Positions 18,143 to 26,813 of a DNA stretch of 53,421 nt are shown one piece after another. Source of the DNA: Azonexaceae bacterium. Lineage in GTDB: Bacteria > Pseudomonadota > Gammaproteobacteria > Burkholderiales > Rhodocyclaceae. Each line of letters begins with the position of its first letter. Positions within the stretch are counted from its first letter, which is position 1. The DNA lies in the NCBI GenBank assembly GCA_013335535.1, contig JAAXVL010000019.1, positions 1 through 53,421 of the forward strand. Reading direction: 5' to 3'. The notes below the pieces were generated by a model. It was not told the DNA's origin. It was given only the letters and a program-made list of their open reading frames with translations, and made no database searches. Made by a program: the position numbers and the translations under genes.

Positions 18143-19414
18143 TCAGCACCCGATCACCTTGAACTCCACCCGCCGATCCAGCGCATCGCTGGCATCGTCG
18201 CGGCCGTTGCCGACCATGGTTTGCCGCGAGCCGACGCCGTGGGCGATCATTTTCTTGTCCAGCCCCGGCGAGTTCTGGGCCAGCCGTGTCTTGATGAACT
18301 CGGCCCGGAGCTGCGACAGCCGTTCGTTCAAGGGTTCCGGGCCGGTCGGGCTGGTGTGGCCGGTAATTTCCAGGCACTTGCCGCTCTCGCCGGTACGCCG
18401 GGCAATGGTTTTCAGCCAGCCCGGATACGGCGCGCTGAGTGCCGGATTGGCCATGAACGCCGTCGAGCCGGGGCGGAACAGGAACTTGACGGCCAGCCGC
18501 TGGTGCGCGAGGCCGTAGTCCACAACCTTGGCAAACGCCGCCTCGGCCGGCTGCCGGCGCCCGAGTTTCCAGTTGGCGAGATAGATCCCGTTATGCACGC
18601 GAAACTGGTCGCCGCTCGGCATGGCCAGCGCGCTGGTGTAATAGTCGAGGGCGTCGCGGTAGCGCCCCGCCTCGTAGGCTTCGATGCCCTCGGCCACCAC
18701 CGAGGCGGCCAGGATGCGGTCGAGGTAGAGCGGGTTGATCGGGTCGCCGGCCTTGGTCCCCTGGCAGGTCTTGATGTAGCCCTCGGTCGCCGGATCCTCC
18801 GACCAGGCCGGCGCATCGCGGAAGAAGGCGAGCGGCGTCGGGTCCACGCCCTCCGGTAAGGCGAAAGCCAGGCCCTTGCTGACCAGCTTGCCGCTGCGCA
18901 GGTCGGCCAGCGCCAGGCAAATCCGGTAAGCCTCGCGCGGCCCGGTTGTCTTGCGCTCGGCGTTGACGCCGGTGAAAGTGCCGATCAGCACGAGCGGGCT
19001 CTTCGCCACGTTGGCCTTCGAAAACGCCTTTACGTCGAACTGCGGATACTGCTCGCGCATCATGTTGGCCAGCCGGACGCCCATCGCCTGCGTGGCCACC
19101 GATTGCGCCCCGGTCATGCCGTCGATCAGCGGATCGATCACCACCGGGTATTTAGGCAGCGCCGGCATGCCCTCGGCCGGCAGCTTGGCATTCTTGAACA
19201 AGGCGGTCGCCGCGCTCAACACCGCCTTCTCGTAGGGCTGCGTCGGCGGCGGGGCAGCGGGGAGCGTCGAAGAAGCCGGCTGGGTACCGGTGGTGCTGGC
19301 GGCCGGCGCCATCGGCTTCTCGCGCAGGCTGTCGCAGCCCGTGGCGAGCAGGGAGCCGCACAACAACGTTATGCAAAACCCGGTGGCGCCCGTTTTGCGA
19401 AAAATGCTCGTCAT
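18143..19414 (-). CDS. OmpA-like lipoprotein coupled to the TIR gene
   Basis: The true start is the ATG at 19414, which overlaps the TIR stop as ATGA; the frame is open much further upstream inside that gene. The 423-residue product has a lipoprotein signal (FCITLLCGSLLATGC) with Cys27 as lipid site. A Pro/Ala linker follows. A middle domain near 80-210 may resemble CsgG/FlgO-type folds (AMGVRLANMMREQYP and onward). Then comes a TPR-like segment (YRDALDYYTSALAMPSGDQ). The C-terminal OmpA-like peptidoglycan-binding region has LEITGHTSPTGPEPLN, ERLSQLRAEFIKTRL and DALDRRVEFKV. It is probably anchored in the outer membrane and grips the cell wall, working with the inner-membrane TIR protein. Confidence 0.8.
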   Translation of the reverse strand: MTSIFRKTGATGFCITLLCGSLLATGCDSLREKPMAPAASTTGTQPASSTLPAAPPPTQPYEKAVLSAATALFKNAKLPAEGMPALPKYPVVIDPLIDGMTGAQSVATQAMGVRLANMMREQYPQFDVKAFSKANVAKSPLVLIGTFTGVNAERKTTGPREAYRICLALADLRSGKLVSKGLAFALPEGVDPTPLAFFRDAPAWSEDPATEGYIKTCQGTKAGDPINPLYLDRILAASVVAEGIEAYEAGRYRDALDYYTSALAMPSGDQFRVHNGIYLANWKLGRRQPAEAAFAKVVDYGLAHQRLAVKFLFRPGSTAFMANPALSAPYPGWLKTIARRTGESGKCLEITGHTSPTGPEPLNERLSQLRAEFIKTRLAQNSPGLDKKMIAHGVGSRQTMVGNGRDDASDALDRRVEFKVIGC

Positions 19415-20319
19415 TGCTGACACTCCTTCTGGAATGTGGCTTGCGCCTCGTAGGACAGCGCTTCGCCCAACTGAACCCGCGAGAGCAGATCGGCGCAGCG
19501 CGCCTTGATCGCCGGCGTCCGCGCGGCTTTGACTTTCTCGTCGAGCGGCCGCGCCGCCGGCTTGTACGCCAGTATTTCCCTGCGGATCGGTGCATCTGCG
19601 GCCACGGATCCCCCGGCCGGTTTCTTCGGCGGTGAGGCATTGACCACCGGGGGCGGCGTCGGTACCACTGGGGCAGGGCGTGCTTCCGGCTGCTCCGGCT
19701 GGCGGGCCTGAGGCGGAACCGCTGTCGGTTCCCGCCCCGACAAAGCCAGGTAGCCAGCCCCTGCCAGCAACAACGCGCCGCCAACGGCCGCGCCCGCCAG
19801 CTTGTTTTGCCACCACCCGGACGGCTTGCTACGGGTGCTGGCCAGATCGGCCGGGTCATAGGCCGGGCCGGCCTCGCCGGGCTTCGCAGCGATTGGCTTC
19901 AGCGGCCGTTCCGGTGCCGCGCCAACGGGCTTGCCCAGCAGGTTTTCCAGATCGCCGAGCAACATGCGCAGGCCATCGAAATCGGGCGAACCATCCCAAC
20001 CCGTCAGATCAGCCGCCTGAATCTCGCGGAAGCCGGCCGGCGGGCGAACGGCCTCAATCATCACCGGCACCAGCTTGCCCAATCGCCGCCCCTCGCTGGC
20101 CTCCTCGTACACCCACTCGCTTTCGATCGACTTGGCCGACCACAAGACCACCATGCAGCGCATATCTTCCAGCGCATGCTCAAGCACGCTGCGCCAGGTT
20201 TCCCCGGCCGGAATCCGCCGATCCCACCAGACGCTCCAGCCAGCCGAACCCAACACCTCGGCAACCCGCCGCGCCGTCTCCCGGTCCCGCTCGGTATAGC
20301 TCAGGAATATATCGGTCAT
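19411..20319 (-). CDS. Membrane-anchored TIR domain protein
   Basis: I start at the ATG at 20319 (MTDIFLSYTERDRE), which has GGGGAGATGG just upstream; the frame is open to 20361. The 302-residue product has an N-terminal TIR domain (about 1-110) with FLSYTERDRE, AGWSVWWDRRIPAGETW and VVLWSAKSIESEWVYEE. E73 in WVYEE aligns with the catalytic Glu of NAD-cleaving TIR enzymes, so NADase activity is plausible. A membrane helix lies near 174-193 (LAGAAVGGALLLAGAGYLAL). A Pro-rich stretch and a roughly 60-residue C-terminal domain with two Cys follow, predicted periplasmic. It is translationally coupled to the OmpA-like lipoprotein. Confidence 0.85.
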   Translation of the reverse strand: MTDIFLSYTERDRETARRVAEVLGSAGWSVWWDRRIPAGETWRSVLEHALEDMRCMVVLWSAKSIESEWVYEEASEGRRLGKLVPVMIEAVRPPAGFREIQAADLTGWDGSPDFDGLRMLLGDLENLLGKPVGAAPERPLKPIAAKPGEAGPAYDPADLASTRSKPSGWWQNKLAGAAVGGALLLAGAGYLALSGREPTAVPPQARQPEQPEARPAPVVPTPPPVVNASPPKKPAGGSVAADAPIRREILAYKPAARPLDEKVKAARTPAIKARCADLLSRVQLGEALSYEAQATFQKECQQ

Positions 20320-20491
20320 TCCATCTCCCCGATGAGGCCGGAAAAACCATCGATTCGCCAACCCCGCTCAGTTGGCGGACAGGCTGACACTCGACACCAG
20401 CAAGCCGTTTAACCTCACCCAGTCGACCGCGGAAACAATATTCCGTTCAATTAAAGTGGGAGCGGCGTTTGTGGGCGGGTTTTTTGAAGAG

Positions 20492-20517
20492 CGCCGAGGA
20501 ATCGAAAATACTCGGCG
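20492..20517. repeat. 7-bp inverted repeat upstream of the TIR gene
   Basis: CGCCGAG at 20492-20498 and CTCGGCG at 20511-20517 flank an AT-rich 12-base loop, about 175 bases upstream of the TIR start. No U-run follows on either strand. It might be an operator or a mere hairpin. Confidence 0.35.
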
Positions 20518-20576
20518 GCAGGCTGAGTGTCTTTTAGTCGGCCTTGGACCTTCGGCCTCTGCCCAGAAACCGGCTG

Positions 20577-20792
20577 CTAAGCCTCAGGCACCTGCCGTTC
20601 CTCCTCCGATGTGGGCCAATGGCCGCTCCATTTATCAACGTAGGACAGCACCCGACCCATCTCGGACGTTTCGTTGAAGCAGAGCGGGTATTCGACAACG
20701 TCGCGCAGGGTGGCTTCAAGATGCGATAGCTCCTTGGGGAGCGGTGGGGATGGATGGTCATGGCCAGAGCGGGGTAGCGTCGAACGGCAAGG
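20577..20792 (-). pseudogene. Start-less coding-like remnant
   Basis: A minus-strand frame is open for 71 codons between a TGA at 20795-20793 and a TAG at 20577. Its later part reads like a real protein: ELSHLEATLRDVVEYPLCF, then NETSEMGRVLSYVDKWSGHW, with GC-rich third positions. It has no ATG, GTG or TTG start except an internal Met. I take it as the tail of a decayed gene and know no homologue. It fills much of the 20320-20857 gap, where nothing else was recognised. Confidence 0.3.
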
Positions 20793-20857
20793 TCAGATGC
20801 CCAGGCTGTCCTCCAGTCTACCGCGAGGTGCCGTCGCCCGGGAAAAGAAGCCCCGAA

Positions 20858-23800
20858 TTAACCAGTTGACGACATTTTCCCTATGCGGCGTTTACTCAAC
20901 CACTCCTCAGCCGGCTCCGGGCGCCCGAAAAAATATCCTTGGTGAATCACAGCGGCCCTCGCGTTCAGGAAATCGGCTTGCGCGCTGGTTTCAACGCCTT
21001 CTGCGACCACCTGCAGATTGAGGTGTCCGGCCACGGCCAGAATCGCCTCGACCAGGGCCGCGTCGTCCCGGTCTGCAGGCAAATCCTGGATGAACGACTT
21101 GTCGATCTTGAGCTCATTGATTGGCAGACGCTTCAGGTAGGACAACGACGAATAACCCGTGCCGAAATCGTCTATCGAGAAATGGATGCCCATCGCGGCA
21201 AGTTCGCTCATCTTTGCAACGACATCGTTGATATTGTCGATGACCAAACCTTCAGTCACTTCCAGTGTGAGGTGATTTGGGTCTGCGCCGCTGGACATAA
21301 GCAATTCCCGCAGCCATGAAACAAACCCCACCTGACGGAAGTGGCGCGGACTGACATTCACGGAAATGCGCACCGGGCAATCGGCCATTTCTTCCTGGCT
21401 CAGCAGGCGGCATGCCTCGGACATCACCCAGGCTCCCAGGTCGACGATCAAATCCGACTCTTCGGCAATCGGAATGAACTGTGCCGGAGGCACCAGGCCT
21501 TTTTCCGGGTGCGCCCAGCGAACCAGCGCTTCGGCGCTGACCGGTCGCCCGGTGGCGTCGACCTGCGGCTGCAAATAGAGTCGCAGTTGATCTGCCCGGA
21601 TGCCTTGCCGCAGTTCCCGCTCAATCCGGAAGCGCTGCTGGGCCATGTCACCCATTTGCGTCTCAAAGAAGGCAGTCTGGTGGCCGCCCGCCTCCTTGGC
21701 GCGGTGCAGGGCCGTATCGCTGCGGCGGATCGCCTCCAGCGGATTGTCCGATTCATTCTCGGGCACCAGCGTAATGCCAATGCTGGCTGTGATATTGGCC
21801 TCGTCGCCATCGAGAATGAAGGGGCTTTCCAGCGCGAGATGAATTTTCTCGGCCACCGCCAAGGCGCGCCGTCCGGCCGTCTCACGCTGCGGCCGGATGT
21901 CATGCAGCAGTATGGCGAATTCGTCGCCCGAAAGCCGGGCAAGGGTATCTCCGTCACGAAGGAGCGTCTTGATCCGTTCGGCCAGGGAAATGAGCAGCGC
22001 GTCGCCCAATTCATGACCACGGGCATCGTTGAAGTTTTTGAATCGATCAATATCGAAAATCAGCAGCGCGCCCTGTCGCTCCTCCCGGCGCGAAGCCGCC
22101 AAGGCATGCCCCAGTCGGTCCATCAGCAATGGGCGATTGGCCAGACCCGTCAACGAGTCATAGTAGGATAGGCGGGTAATTTCGGCCTCGGCCTGCCGCT
22201 TCTCGGTAATGTCCTGCTTGACCGCCAGATAGTGGCTGATCGTGCCATCTGCTTCGCGGACGGGGGATATGTTAACGGCTTCAATGAGCTCACTGCCATC
22301 CTTGCGCCGGTTAATGAACTCCCCCTTCCACACCTGACCGCTTGATACGGCGCGCCACATGGCCTGAAAAGTTGATGTCGGCGTGCGGCCGGACTGGAGC
22401 AGTCGCGGATTCCGTCCCATCACCTCGTCACGGCTATAGCCGGTGTTCTGAACAAAGGCCTGATTAACGTACTCGATAAGGCCGGAATGATCTGTCACGA
22501 CGACACTGACCGGGCTTTGCTCCACGGCCAGCGACAGCTTGCGCAGCGCAACCTCGGCCTCCTTGCGGTCGGAGATGTCCAGGCAATTGCCCAGATAGCC
22601 GAGGAAGACGCCTTCCGTATCGAAGCGGGGCACACCGTCGTCCTGAATCCAGCGATACTCGCCGCTCGCCGTGCGCAGGCGGTAGTCCATGCTGAACGGA
22701 TGGCGCTTGCCAAAAGCTTCCGCATAGACCGCGAAGCAACGCTCATAGTCTTCCGGATGTACGCCTTCCGTCCAGCCATTGCCAAGCTCCTGCTCCAGCG
22801 TCCGCCCGGTGAATTTCAGCCAACCGTCGTTGAAGTAGGTGCACCCCATGTCCAGGCCAGATGTCCAGATCAGCGCCGACCCCGAATTGGCCAGCGTCCG
22901 GAAATGCTGCTCGCTTTCGCGCAAGGCATCTTCGGCATGAATCAGCCGGGTAATATTGACGTGCGAAACAACGGCGCCGCCCTTGGCCGTGCGCAGGGGG
23001 GCCACGTTCATCTGGAACCAGCGCTCTTCGCGCGGCGAGTGGCAGGGGTAGATGGTCTGGAAACTGGTCGCGCGCCCCTCCAGGACAGACAAAATCCCTT
23101 GGTTGACCACCCTAGCCTCTGCGGAACAAGGCCCTGCAGCCCCTTGGCATATCTGCAAGTAACTGGTGCCGATCCCGGTATGCGGCACATCGACGCCTGC
23201 TTCGCGCCGATTGTCCTCGGCAAACCGGACCCAGCCTTCGTTGACCGAGACAATCACGCCATCCCGGTCAAGCACGGCAACGTGAGCCATCAACGAATCC
23301 TGAGCCGCCTTGACCAGAGCATTGTTTTCCGTTTCCAGATCCTCGGCAACCTGGCGATTAGTGATGTCCGAGACATAACCATGCCAGAGGATGCTGCCAT
23401 CTGCCTCCTTGTGTGGCAGGGCGTGGCCTTCCATCCAGCGCCAATCACCGCCCGGATGCCGGTAACGCCATTTGCCCATCCATGGTGACAGGTCACGCGC
23501 TGAAATCTCGATTGAATGCTTGAAGTCGCTCAGGTCATCGGCATGAACACTGTCGAAAACTGGCGCCGCTGAAGCAGCGATTGCGGCGGGAGCTATGCCG
23601 TAAAAATCAACAACTCGCTCGCTGGCGTAGGGAAAGGTCATCTCTCCGTCAGGACTCAGGCGAAATGAATAAATGACCCCGGGAACCGCAGCCGTAATTT
23701 CATTCAAGTCGGAAATGCGGCGCACGCGCTCCTCGGAAAGCGCCATTTCCACCTGATGTTTTCGTATAGCCAGAAACGTCAGCAGTCCGGCAAGAATGAC

Positions 23801-24709
23801 CGCAGCGAAGGAACCGCCCAGCGCATAGTTTGCGAAACTCGTGGCGTAGGCGAGTGTTTGGCGTTCGGTCAACGAAACCACTGCACTGGCCGGATAGCGC
23901 ATGACATCGCTCACCGCAAACAGTCGCATCACATTGTCCATCTCGGAGACCGCCATGACCGTCCCATCGCCCCGGTGATTTCGCAGCAGTTCGAGCACCA
24001 TCTCGGTCGGAGCCGGTTTGCCGATACGCTCCTCCTTCTGTGGGAAACGGGTCAACAGCCTGTGGTCTTGGCCATAAACCGAAACGGTTGCCTCGGGGGG
24101 CAGGGCGGAGCCGGAGTAAAATCCCAGGAATTGCTCATCGACATCGAGAACAACACCAACGATGCCGGCGAAGTCACCTTGTTCATCCTGTAGGCGTCTG
24201 CCTAGCAACATGACCATATCGGTGCCGCTGGCATTCCGGAAGGCCTCCGAAATGGCGATGCTGCCGGGACTTCCGCTGCGCAATTCCGCGAAGAACCGGC
24301 GGGAAGCGACACTATCCAGTCCATTGGTATCTTCGGACGAGACGATTACCCGGCCATCCGCATCCGCCAGAATGACTTCTGCATCACCAGGGAGCCTGAC
24401 CCGGAAGTTTTTCAAGAATTTCGCCAGTTCTTGGCGAACCAGCGATTGGCTCTTGTCAGCCAAACTGGATGGGTCCTGCCGCAAACGGGCAAGAAAATCC
24501 GCAATTGCCGCTGCCGTCAGATCGGCCGCCTGGAGGACGCTCCCGACATGCTCAGCCGAAAAGCGCGCGTAGCTCAATGCCGACTCTCGGCCGGATTCCA
24601 GACTTTCCTGACGAATAATGTAGGCGCTTGCCGCAAGCGCTAGCACCAGGGCGACTGTCACTCCCCAGATCAGCACTACAGTCGACTTGAGTGCGTTCTT
24701 CTCTCTCAT
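20858..24709 (-). CDS. Cache/multi-PAS GGDEF-EAL protein
   Basis: I start at the ATG at 24709 (MREKNALKSTVVLIWG); a TTG at 24757 in frame is weaker. The roughly 1283-residue protein has membrane helices near 8-30 and 290-315 enclosing a double-Cache-like periplasmic sensor. Four PAS/PAC modules follow (SDITNRQ, HVNITRL, CLDISDRK and KQDITEKR ends). The GGDEF domain has a degenerate RLSGDEFAILL loop. The EAL domain is complete: AEALVRW, NVSPRHF, LEVTEGLV, IDDFGTGYSSL, LKIDKSF, VAEGVET. It is thus predicted to be mainly a c-di-GMP phosphodiesterase, with the SGDEF domain weak or regulatory. It stands alone on the minus strand. Confidence 0.92.
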   Translation of the reverse strand: MREKNALKSTVVLIWGVTVALVLALAASAYIIRQESLESGRESALSYARFSAEHVGSVLQAADLTAAAIADFLARLRQDPSSLADKSQSLVRQELAKFLKNFRVRLPGDAEVILADADGRVIVSSEDTNGLDSVASRRFFAELRSGSPGSIAISEAFRNASGTDMVMLLGRRLQDEQGDFAGIVGVVLDVDEQFLGFYSGSALPPEATVSVYGQDHRLLTRFPQKEERIGKPAPTEMVLELLRNHRGDGTVMAVSEMDNVMRLFAVSDVMRYPASAVVSLTERQTLAYATSFANYALGGSFAAVILAGLLTFLAIRKHQVEMALSEERVRRISDLNEITAAVPGVIYSFRLSPDGEMTFPYASERVVDFYGIAPAAIAASAAPVFDSVHADDLSDFKHSIEISARDLSPWMGKWRYRHPGGDWRWMEGHALPHKEADGSILWHGYVSDITNRQVAEDLETENNALVKAAQDSLMAHVAVLDRDGVIVSVNEGWVRFAEDNRREAGVDVPHTGIGTSYLQICQGAAGPCSAEARVVNQGILSVLEGRATSFQTIYPCHSPREERWFQMNVAPLRTAKGGAVVSHVNITRLIHAEDALRESEQHFRTLANSGSALIWTSGLDMGCTYFNDGWLKFTGRTLEQELGNGWTEGVHPEDYERCFAVYAEAFGKRHPFSMDYRLRTASGEYRWIQDDGVPRFDTEGVFLGYLGNCLDISDRKEAEVALRKLSLAVEQSPVSVVVTDHSGLIEYVNQAFVQNTGYSRDEVMGRNPRLLQSGRTPTSTFQAMWRAVSSGQVWKGEFINRRKDGSELIEAVNISPVREADGTISHYLAVKQDITEKRQAEAEITRLSYYDSLTGLANRPLLMDRLGHALAASRREERQGALLIFDIDRFKNFNDARGHELGDALLISLAERIKTLLRDGDTLARLSGDEFAILLHDIRPQRETAGRRALAVAEKIHLALESPFILDGDEANITASIGITLVPENESDNPLEAIRRSDTALHRAKEAGGHQTAFFETQMGDMAQQRFRIERELRQGIRADQLRLYLQPQVDATGRPVSAEALVRWAHPEKGLVPPAQFIPIAEESDLIVDLGAWVMSEACRLLSQEEMADCPVRISVNVSPRHFRQVGFVSWLRELLMSSGADPNHLTLEVTEGLVIDNINDVVAKMSELAAMGIHFSIDDFGTGYSSLSYLKRLPINELKIDKSFIQDLPADRDDAALVEAILAVAGHLNLQVVAEGVETSAQADFLNARAAVIHQGYFFGRPEPAEEWLSKRRIGKMSSTG

Positions 24710-24827
24710 ACCATTTTCTCGCGAAGCGCTAGGTACGGCTTTATCGTCAAAGAACAACTACCTGTAAGACTAGCCGCCCAATTCTGGATAGAGGCTCAAA
24801 GGCTGCTTTGGACTGGCTCCGGCCTCA

Positions 24828-25016
24828 TGCCAATACAAGGCTCAGGTTGTTGGCCAATACGGATTTGGGGTAAACGTCTATCGAGATTTTGGTGGCTTGG
24901 CTTACCAAGCCGCTTAGCGACTGGAATCCTACGAAACTGAGGATAATCACAAGTCCAACGATCAGGCCGAAGCTGGCAAGAAGTTTTCCTCGAATGTCTA
25001 GGTTTTGAAGGTTCAT
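24828..25016 (-). pseudogene. Truncated chemoreceptor (MCP) N-terminus
   Basis: From the ATG at 25016 (GGGAACGAGAAA upstream) only 63 codons remain before a TGA. The peptide MNLQNLDIRGKLLASFGLIV, then LSFVGFQSLSGLVSQATKIS and VYPKSVLANNLSLVLA, is a typical chemoreceptor start: one membrane helix plus the first part of a four-helix-bundle ligand domain. The rest of the receptor, about 450 residues including HAMP and signalling hairpin, is missing. Downstream sequence in other frames does not restore it. It is a gene remnant unless the stub is translated as an isolated membrane peptide. Confidence 0.7.
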
Positions 25017-25492
25017 TTTCTCGTTCCCTATCGTTATGGGGCGATACTGAACCCGCACAAAACTACCACTTTTGACATAGGGCAATAGTTTGTCATTTTT
25101 ATACTACACAGAAAGATCCTGCCAATTTGTACCTTGATTTAGTTGGCAGTCTTGGGCGGTGATTGACGCCGAGAGTAGACAATTCGCGTTTTGGCTAAGC
25201 CCTTCGGGACCACATCCAAGTTCGACGAAGCGCTTCGCATCGGCTGGATAAAAAAGCCGCCGTTCGCTGTCCTTTAAGGATGAGCCGCAGCAAAGTTAAC
25301 GTTTGCTGCCCGATCTTAAGCATCAAGTATGTGGCTGCCGATTCTCCGGCATAGCACCGCCTCCCATTGCGCCAGCTGGCAGCAGTAAATTCCTTACTTC
25401 GCCACTAGATCCCGGAGGCTCGCGACCTCGGAGCGATTCGCAGGTTTGATTTCCCTCTGCGCAACCAGTCGAACGGGCATGTTCGAACCAAA
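25017..25492. other. 476-base gap without a gene
   Basis: Between the chemoreceptor stub and the next gene I see no open frame, RNA or repeat I can support. The first 70 bases upstream of the stub hold its former promoter region; the rest may be a deletion scar. Confidence 0.4.
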
Positions 25493-25810
25493 TCACTTTG
25501 CTCGGTGATATTCCGACACCAGGACTTTGGCCTTGAGTAGCATGATGTCTTTCAGCATGCGTATTTTTCGGCCGTGTTCCTGGTGCGCCAGGTCGTAGAT
25601 TTGCTTTTTCAGCGTTTCATCGCAGCTTTCGGGAAAACTCAGGGACCATTGGGTGAAGTAGGCGTCATAGCTGTCAATGGTCTTGATTAGCTCGAACCTG
25701 AGTTTTTCGCGGGCTTTCGGTGGGATGGATGCCAGTATTTCTTCGATGTCGGCATCGTAGTCGTGGCTTCGCTGGTTGTTCGCGATGGGAAATTCGATGA
25801 TCTGACTCAT
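25493..25810 (-). CDS. Orphan 105-residue hypothetical protein
   Basis: The protein is soluble, largely helical and charged: DIEEILASIPPKAREKLRFE, then TIDSYDAYFTQWSLSFPES, then HGRKIRMLKDIMLLKAKV. It carries a single Cys. No known family was recognised. The reading frame has ordinary codon use, and a GGTGAAAG lies about nine bases before the ATG at 25810. It is 105 bases downstream of the J-domain gene and in the same direction, so they may be co-transcribed. A client or partner relationship to the J-domain protein is only a guess. Confidence 0.6.
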   Translation of the reverse strand: MSQIIEFPIANNQRSHDYDADIEEILASIPPKAREKLRFELIKTIDSYDAYFTQWSLSFPESCDETLKKQIYDLAHQEHGRKIRMLKDIMLLKAKVLVSEYHRAK

Positions 25811-25915
25811 GGGGCTTTCACCTGTTCATTGATTCCTGAAGACGGCCTGTGGGTCGCTTCCCGGCAGGGCGACCGTTTTGCTGTGCAATCCGCTCCAATC
25901 CGCGTCTGCCTTCGG

Positions 25916-26452
25916 TTACGCAATCGTTTCGAGCAGGACGGTGCGCGCCTTGGTGATGCGGACGAACTGTTCATGGCTTCCGCCAACGTCGGGGTGCGCT
26001 TTCTGGGCGAGCCGTCGGTAGGCGGTGTTGACCTGGCGTTTTTCGAGCTTGCCGCTGGCCGGCAGGTTCAGTGCCGCGCGATGTTCGCGTTCGTCTACGG
26101 TCTGGCGTTTGGCGTGGTGCCGGCTTTGCCGGCCGAAGAGGCGGGCAAATTCCTCTTTCATCCGCTCCTGGGCGGCACGGCGCAGGTGGATTGACTCCCG
26201 CTTCAACGCGGCCTGGTCTTCCTGCCAGCGCTGGCGTGACATGACGATGCAGGCGGCAAAGCTGATTCGGCCGTAGGTTTCGAGTTCGTCGAAATCGAAT
26301 GGCCCGACCATGTCGAAGGGTTCTTCCAGCCATGCGACTCGACCACCGGGGCCGACCTCGACCCGGCCGAGCGTGGCCGTGGTGACCACGCCGAGCCCCC
26401 CGTTCCAGATGACCCATTCGTCGTCAGCGGCCGCGTAGTACGTTTCATGCAT
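25916..26452 (-). CDS. J-domain protein with a novel N-terminal part
   Basis: The 178-residue protein carries a C-terminal J domain (about 122-178): EHRAALNLPASGKLEKRQVN, then TAYRRLAQKAHPDVGGSHEQ. The HPD tripeptide needed to stimulate DnaK ATPase is intact. The first 120 residues (DEWVIWNGGLGVVTTATLGR, FDFDELETYGRISFAACIVM, then a charged helix) match no domain I know. Position of the J domain at the C-terminus is unlike DnaJ or CbpA and resembles specialised co-chaperones that deliver a specific client. GGGCAAGGC lies just before the ATG. Confidence 0.75.
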   Translation of the reverse strand: MHETYYAAADDEWVIWNGGLGVVTTATLGRVEVGPGGRVAWLEEPFDMVGPFDFDELETYGRISFAACIVMSRQRWQEDQAALKRESIHLRRAAQERMKEEFARLFGRQSRHHAKRQTVDEREHRAALNLPASGKLEKRQVNTAYRRLAQKAHPDVGGSHEQFVRITKARTVLLETIA

Positions 26453-26707
26453 GCCTTGCCCTCCGGGTGCGACGGTCGCGGTATCGACAGGACCGCGTTA
26501 GCCGGCTGTCCAACGCAGTCCGCGAGGCGCCAAGGGGTGTGGGATGAAATGAGGGGAACACGACAAGAATCGCCCGTTTGAATGCTGTTACCCACCGGAA
26601 TGCAAATTGCGCACCAAGAATTGCTTGCGTCGTGCTTCGCTGCGCAACGACAAGACGTGCGGGCTAACGTGCGAACGGCTTTCCGGCGCCAGTCAGCGTT
26701 TGGGAAA

Positions 26708-26746
26708 TTTCAATTTTGGGCAAAATTTCCGGTTGACCGTGGGATT
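26708..26746 (+). repeat. Dispersed repeat copy 5
   Basis: Reads TTTCAATTTTGGGC, AAAA, TTTCCGGTTGACCGTGGG. It lies about 70 bases past the end of the minus-strand cytochrome operon, antisense to it. Confidence 0.88.
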
Positions 26747-26775
26747 CGATCCGGGAGGTAAAGATCGAACCCCGA

Positions 26776-26797
26776 CCCTCCCCGTGTCAGGGGAGGG
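26776..26797 (-). terminator. Hairpin after the cytochrome operon
   Basis: CCCTCCCC at 26776-26783 pairs perfectly with GGGGAGGG at 26790-26797 around a six-base loop. It sits 17 bases past the stop of the last cytochrome gene. No U-run follows, so termination is uncertain; it may protect the mRNA end. Confidence 0.4.
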
Positions 26798-26813
26798 CCT
26801 GATTGGGCGCGGG

